From contig NC_081413.1 of assembly GCF_030272615.1 (NCBI RefSeq), positions 556,353,136 to 556,413,135 on the forward strand: a stretch of DNA of 60,000 nt, given 5' to 3'. This document shows, in pieces, positions 55,561-60,000 of the stretch. Below the pieces are notes generated by a model. That model was not told the origin of the DNA. It saw only the letters and a program-made list of their open reading frames with translations, and searched no databases. Made by a program: the position numbers and the translations under genes. Each line of letters starts with the position of its first letter. The first letter of the stretch is position 1. Source of the DNA: Cryptomeria japonica. Its lineage: Eukaryota; Streptophyta; Pinopsida; Cupressales; Cupressaceae.

Positions 55561-56921
55561 TTGATCAAGAACAAGTTGTTTTGCCTAATGTGGGAGAATA
55601 ATTTGAGGAGGAAGTCAACTTTGTCAATCATCTTTTAATGATTACCAGAGAATCATTCATACGACTCTAGGATGATGATTCGATCCTCTCTAAACTTTTG
55701 GAAAATCAGTTTAATTTGGAGCAATAGTCATAGGAGTTAACATCAAATATTATAGCATTGGATTTTCCTGCAGTCACTGATATATTGCATGCCCCGTTGC
55801 CACAGGAAGTCTGCACTTCTCATTTTTATGAGGTGTCTCAGGTAGATCTTACTATTAAAGTAAAAGTTGATCCAAATATATATTTGAACATCAAAAATCA
55901 ACTCACAGAGACTCAAAGGTTACCACTAGTTGGATTGCTTAAATGTCATCAACACACTTTTGTGTGGGATTACAAAGATATGCAAGGAATTGATCCTACA
56001 GTTTGTACCTACCGTATTTATATCAAAGAAGACTGTAGACCACTTAGACAACCACAAAGAAGAGTTAATCATGCATTAAGGGAGATAGTTAAAAAGGAAC
56101 TACAGAAATTATTAAATGTTGGATTTATCTATCCTATATCAGATAGTTAGTTGGTGTCACCTCTAGTCATAGTTCCAAAGAAAGGAGGTAAATGGCGGGT
56201 ATGTGTAGATTACAAAGCTTTAAACTTAGAAAATAAGAGGGATCATTTTCCATTACCATTTGTGGATCAGGTATTAGATTCCTTGGCAGGGAAGCGGTAC
56301 TTTTCATTCCTGGATGGATTCAGTGGCTACAACTAGATTAAAATTGCTCCCGAGGATCAGGAAAAGACTACATTTACTTGCCCTTGGGGGACATATGCAT
56401 ATTATGTTCTTCCTTTTGGGTTGTGTAATGCTCCAGCTACTTTTCAAAGAGCAGTAATAAGCATATAATCGGATATTTCCCAAGACAATATGGAGATTGA
56501 TATGGATGAATTTACCACTTAGGGTTCAGAATTTGAAGAGGCATTGAAGAATCTGAAGAAATTTTTGAAGAGGTGTGAAGATTATAATTTATCATTGAAC
56601 AGTGAAAAATGCTTTATGATGATGCAAGAAGGCATATTTCTTGGTCATCTTATTTCTATAACTGGAATACAGGTTGACCTAGCCAAAATTGAACTCATTC
56701 AAAACCTCCCTGCACCTATAAAGCAAAAGGATGTCCAAAGTTTCCTTGGTCATGCTGCATGTCATAGAAGGTTGATTAAGTATTTTAGTAAAATTGCAGG
56801 ACCTTTATATTGTCTTTTGACTAAGGATGTGGAGTTTAATTGGAACTTTGCATGCCATGAAGCTTTCTTGAAGCTCAAACATGCCTTGACTCAAGCACCA
56901 GTGCTGAAGGGTCCGAACTAG
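55561..56921 (+). pseudogene. Reverse transcriptase of element D
   Basis: Athila-type RT motifs: LLNVGFIYPISDS, SPLVIVPKKGGKWRVCVDYK, FSFLDGFSGYN, TFTCPWGTYAYYVLPFGLCN, APATFQRAV and FLGHLISITGIQVDLAKIEL. The catalytic motif, FMDD in the family, reads DMDE (about 56500), so the second Asp is lost. Stops lie at 56148, 56334, about 56467 and 56520. The upstream segment 55561-55757 is the protease-RT linker. Confidence 0.88.
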
Positions 56922-57214
56922 TCATTACCTTTTCATATTCATACAGATGCATCAGACTATGCAATAGGAGCAGTTTTGGGATAGTAGGTTGACAATTTGG
57001 AGAATGCAATTTATTTCATCAGCAAAAATATGCAGGGACCTGAGCTTAATTATATTGTAACCGAAAAGGAGATGTTGGCAGTCGTATATACACTTAACAA
57101 ATTCAACCATTATATCATAGGATATCAGATATATGTGCACACTGATTATACAACAATCAAATATCTCATGAACAAACCTTCAATTACAGGAAGATTGGCT
57201 TGATGGTTACTATT
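56922..57214 (+). pseudogene. RNase H of element D, truncated by element E
   Basis: LPFHIHTDASDYAIGAVLG carries an intact DAS motif. It is followed by LNYIVTEKEMLAVVYTLNKF and QIYVHTDYTTIKYLMNKPSI. The domain is cut after GRLA-stop-WLL, where the family continues with a conserved LLQEFD. There is no second RNase H, as expected for Athila. Stops lie at 56919, about 56982 and 57201. Confidence 0.85.
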
Positions 57215-58672
57215 TGATGCACGCTAAAAAGGAGACATAAGACACAAGACAAGTCGTTAGTATGTTAGTGACAAAATAAAACACGAATCAATTTATGAAC
57301 CTAAATATGCATATCAAGAGAGATAAAAAGCATACAACAAGAAGCATAAACAAATGAAAGAGGGAAAGGAAACCCCCTAAGATGCTCCCCAACATGCTCA
57401 TAGTTGCTCCTCCCTTGTTCCTCTCCTCTCCAAGTTCCACATGAGTGGAGCCCTCAACTTTTTGCACTATCTATGGATGTCTTATGAAGATTCAAGATTA
57501 TGAAAATAAGAATAAATTCCTATGCAAGTGTAAATAAATCACTATGAGAAAGCACCTAATTAGTCTATGTTAATTTTAGCAAAATAAAAAAGCAAATGCT
57601 CCTAAATGTTCTCTCAAAATAACTATAAGTTTGATGCATACAAGATTTCTAGATCCTTTTGAAGAAGGAATGGGTTCTATTTATAGGAAAAATGGAGAAA
57701 TGGATGGTTGAGATTGAGTAATTTCAACAAGGGCCATGATTGATGGGTTTGTGATCCATGTGATGGCTTTCAACCCAATCCCATGATGACAAATTTTAAC
57801 ATCAAATGGCTTGAGAGGAGAGGGAAGAAGCATTAAATGCTTGCGATCACATGAAGGTTATCTTGGGAGGGTTTGGTTAGGCTTGAGTTAGTGAATAAAT
57901 CTTTTATCTAATGAATAATGTCTTTATCCAATGGACAAACTCTTATGCAAGAGTTAGTGGGGATAACCATGGTCAAAAGCAATGAATGCTTGAAGAGACC
58001 CATGAGTTAAATGAGGGTTGAGTTAGAGGGAAAGTCTCTAAGCATGTGGGTGAGTTGAGTTTAACCATTAATGGTTATGTAAGAGCCATAAATGGTTATG
58101 TAAGAGTCATAAATGGTTTGGAAGACTTTGGGGGTTAACTTTTTGGAGAATAAAAGTCTTTAATGCTTTTCAAAGACTTTGGAGGCTTTGAGAAGTAACT
58201 TCTCTTTGCTTAGGAATGTGACAATAATTAAGGGATAGGATTAGGTTAATTTGGAATTGATTAGAAGAATCTAGAAGGGGTTTAGGATGCAAGTGAGTTT
58301 GGTGGGTGAGAGAAAAATAGGATTTTAATTAAAATAAAATTCATTTATTTTAACTAAAATTGTGCAACTTGCATTTGTAGGAGAATGCAAGTGGGGGGGG
58401 GGGGGGAGTTTAGAGATTTTAAATAAATATTTATTTATTTATTTAAATGAGGAAAGGGGTTAAATTAAACAAATATGCTTTATTCATTTAATTAATTGTT
58501 AGAGTGTGGTTTAGTTAATTTAAATAAATTGAATAATTTATTTAGTTAATAGAAGAAGAGGTTGAAGATGAATTAATTAAATGTCAATTTAATTAACTGT
58601 TGATTGATGGTTAAATAATCAAATAAATACTATATATCCATTTAATTAAGTGGACAAATTTATGTGTCTACA
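57215..58672 (-). repeat. 3' LTR of element E
   Basis: On the minus strand it starts TGTAGACACATAAATTTGTCC and ends AGCGTGCATCA, as in A's LTR with more divergence. A run of 14 G at 58393-58406 stands where A has six C on the other strand. The TATA motif is at 57677-57686. Confidence 0.9.
57677..57686 (-). promoter_or_regulatory. TATA box of the E LTR
   Basis: The minus strand reads CTATAAATAG in the same context (CC-TATAAATAGA) as both LTRs of A. Confidence 0.7.
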
Positions 58673-58688
58673 TTTGCCCCTCTTTGAG
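58673..58688 (-). other. Polypurine tract of element E
   Basis: The minus strand reads CTCAAAGAGGGGCAAA directly before the LTR, identical to the tract in A. Confidence 0.85.
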
Positions 58689-60000
58689 ACGGTGCAGTTT
58701 ATCGCGTCATTTCAAAGACAGAAAGATAGGTATGAAAAATATGCCCCATAAATGTTAATTTAGTGGGTGGTATGCCCCCTCAAGAGATGGGCCAAAAAAA
58801 TTCAAAAAATTAGGCGATCTCTTGAAAAAAGAGAAGGAAGTTGGGGGGAGGTAGAATATAAGAAATTAGAAATAATGGTGAAGAACGGGAGAAAACAGAG
58901 TTAAGACGGAGAAATGAGAGGCTTTCAAAGTACACGAGGGTCATGGTGCAAATGTAGTGTTTGTGCTTTTTATTAATATTGTACAATTGATCAAAATGGG
59001 TTGGACAATCTGGTGCAATCAATTGAATTGCCCTGGTTGAGTCAAAGCATGATAGTTGATGTAAATCATTCGCTTGGATAGGATAAATTCTGAGTAAGTG
59101 AATCAAAGTGACCTGTTGTGAATTATAATTGATGTAATTGCTCGATGAAGTCAAGGTATCTGAAGCAAAATACTCGTTGAGACTTAGACAATTGATGTAA
59201 CTGTCTATTTTGATTATGTATGATTGGTTTGATCAATTGATAGTGTTTGCGTTGTAGGTTGTTTGTGGCATTTTCTAGACTTAGCGTACCCATTGAGACT
59301 AGGAAATTGATGTAAATGCCTGTTGTAGTCTAATATTGCCATAATTGATTACCTGTTGAGACCCAAAGATACTAGATTAAAAAGTATGTATTGATAGTCT
59401 AGGTGTGCGTGAGTCAATGTACTTGTGTAGACAGAGTAACTTTATTTTCTTATAGGAGGACCTAGGATGGGAAATGCAACCCCTCCTATTAGAGATGGAC
59501 GATGATGAACGTAGCTTGATTGAGTTGATGGGACACGATGTAGGGTATGTGATGTTGATGATCAAGATGGGGAGGATGAGGGGGGGGGGGATTCAATGTT
59601 AGATAGAAGGTATAGAGGACTTAGGACCCATTCCCATGTAAGAAGAGAAAAATAGAGTATGCATTGTTATGACTATGTATGAATGATATGCAGCGATATG
59701 GATTTATGGATGTATGGAATGCAACATAATGCAATATAAATAGATGAGATGAAATGACAATCCATGGATTATTCAGAGTGCTTAATTTTCATCATTGAGC
59801 ATAGTAGTATCGATCTTGGCTGAGTTATCCAAAACCACGGTTGAGTGTTTCACCTGTAAGCAAACATCACAGACAAGGAAAGTTCCCCTCCATTCTGGTT
59901 TATGTACAGATGGTCCAAGTATATGATGTAGTCAATAAGCCATAGTGATCCATGAGTGTATTTTTGCATAGGATCACGTAGCTTAGTGAACTTCCCATGT
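58689..60000 (-). other. 3' interior of element E, non-coding in this window
   Basis: The block next to the tract (58689-58940) is conserved with A. From 58960 to 59340 there are diverged repeats of the phrase TTGATGTAA, with spacing of roughly 60-120 bp. A splice-acceptor-like TTTTCTTATAG before GAGGA at about 59456 matches the AG/GAGGA junction of A's PMD gene. No coding frame is supported. Confidence 0.55.

Larger units (their letters stand above)
54336..57214 (+). mobile_element. Element D, right part (Athila-type), cut by element E
   Basis: It continues D from 30989: the gag C-terminus, protease, RT and RNase H in order. It ends inside the RNase H at the left LTR of element E. Integrase and the 3' LTR of D must lie beyond the window. 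Confidence 0.85.
57215..60000 (-). mobile_element. Element E: Tat-lineage element related to A, minus strand, continues beyond the window
   Basis: The 3' LTR (57215-58672) and the polypurine tract are followed by 1.3 kb of the 3' interior. The LTR and tract match those of A. The interior near 59690-60000 matches A at 14387-14690, and 59340-59400 matches A around 18190-18230. The long AT-rich tract and the PMD coding region that lie between those points in A are missing. CTATT at 57210-57214 should be the target duplication, to be repeated at the far end. Confidence 0.85.

Noticed and set aside
1-60000. CRISPR arrays, tRNA or rRNA genes, bacterial operons
   Set aside because: No repeat-spacer pattern, no cloverleaf-like sequence and no rRNA core was seen; the content is plant retroelement DNA.

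Overview
The window is repeat-dense nuclear DNA of a plant. The evidence is nested LTR retrotransposons of the Ty3/gypsy Tat and Athila lineages, a Sirevirus-like element, and a plant mobile domain (PMD) gene carried inside one element. No ordinary host gene was found. The low gene density and large, heavily mutated elements would fit a large-genome seed plant such as a gymnosperm, but this is an inference and the species cannot be read from the sequence.

Layout. Positions 1-1896 and 20742-22925 are the two halves of one old locus, split by element A (1897-20741, plus strand). A is an 18.8 kb Tat-lineage element with 1.49 kb LTRs and the target-site duplication (TSD) GTATA. Its gag-pol frame (protease, RT, RNase H, second RNase H, integrase) is broken by stops. 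A PMD-type pseudogene lies antisense between pol and the 3' LTR. From about 22930 to 26513 on the minus strand lies G, a long decayed reading frame of unknown function, next to a methionine-tRNA-type primer site. At 27640-28498 is F, a fragment of another Tat element with the same AT-rich tract and PMD C-terminus.

From 28499 onward there is a nested stack. D, an Athila-type element on the plus strand, appears to have inserted into F. D is interrupted twice. At 30990-54330 it holds C (minus strand, TSD CAAAG), a Sirevirus-like element without pol that carries a coiled-coil/zinc-knuckle gene and a long KE-rich gene. At 57215 it holds E (minus strand), a Tat element related to A that runs off the window. 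C itself is interrupted by B (35766-51704, plus strand, TSD CATAA). B is a 15.9 kb Ty3/gypsy element with LTRs of nearly 5 kb, each containing a reading frame of about 1,030 codons. B also has its archaeal-type RNase H before RT instead of after it.

All coding regions carry stops or frameshifts and are annotated as pseudogenes. The least ordinary features are B (an ORF inside the LTR, a displaced RNase H, no visible polypurine tract), the antisense PMD gene of A, the oppositely oriented AGCGCT repeat arrays at the two ends of A's interior, and the pol-less element C.
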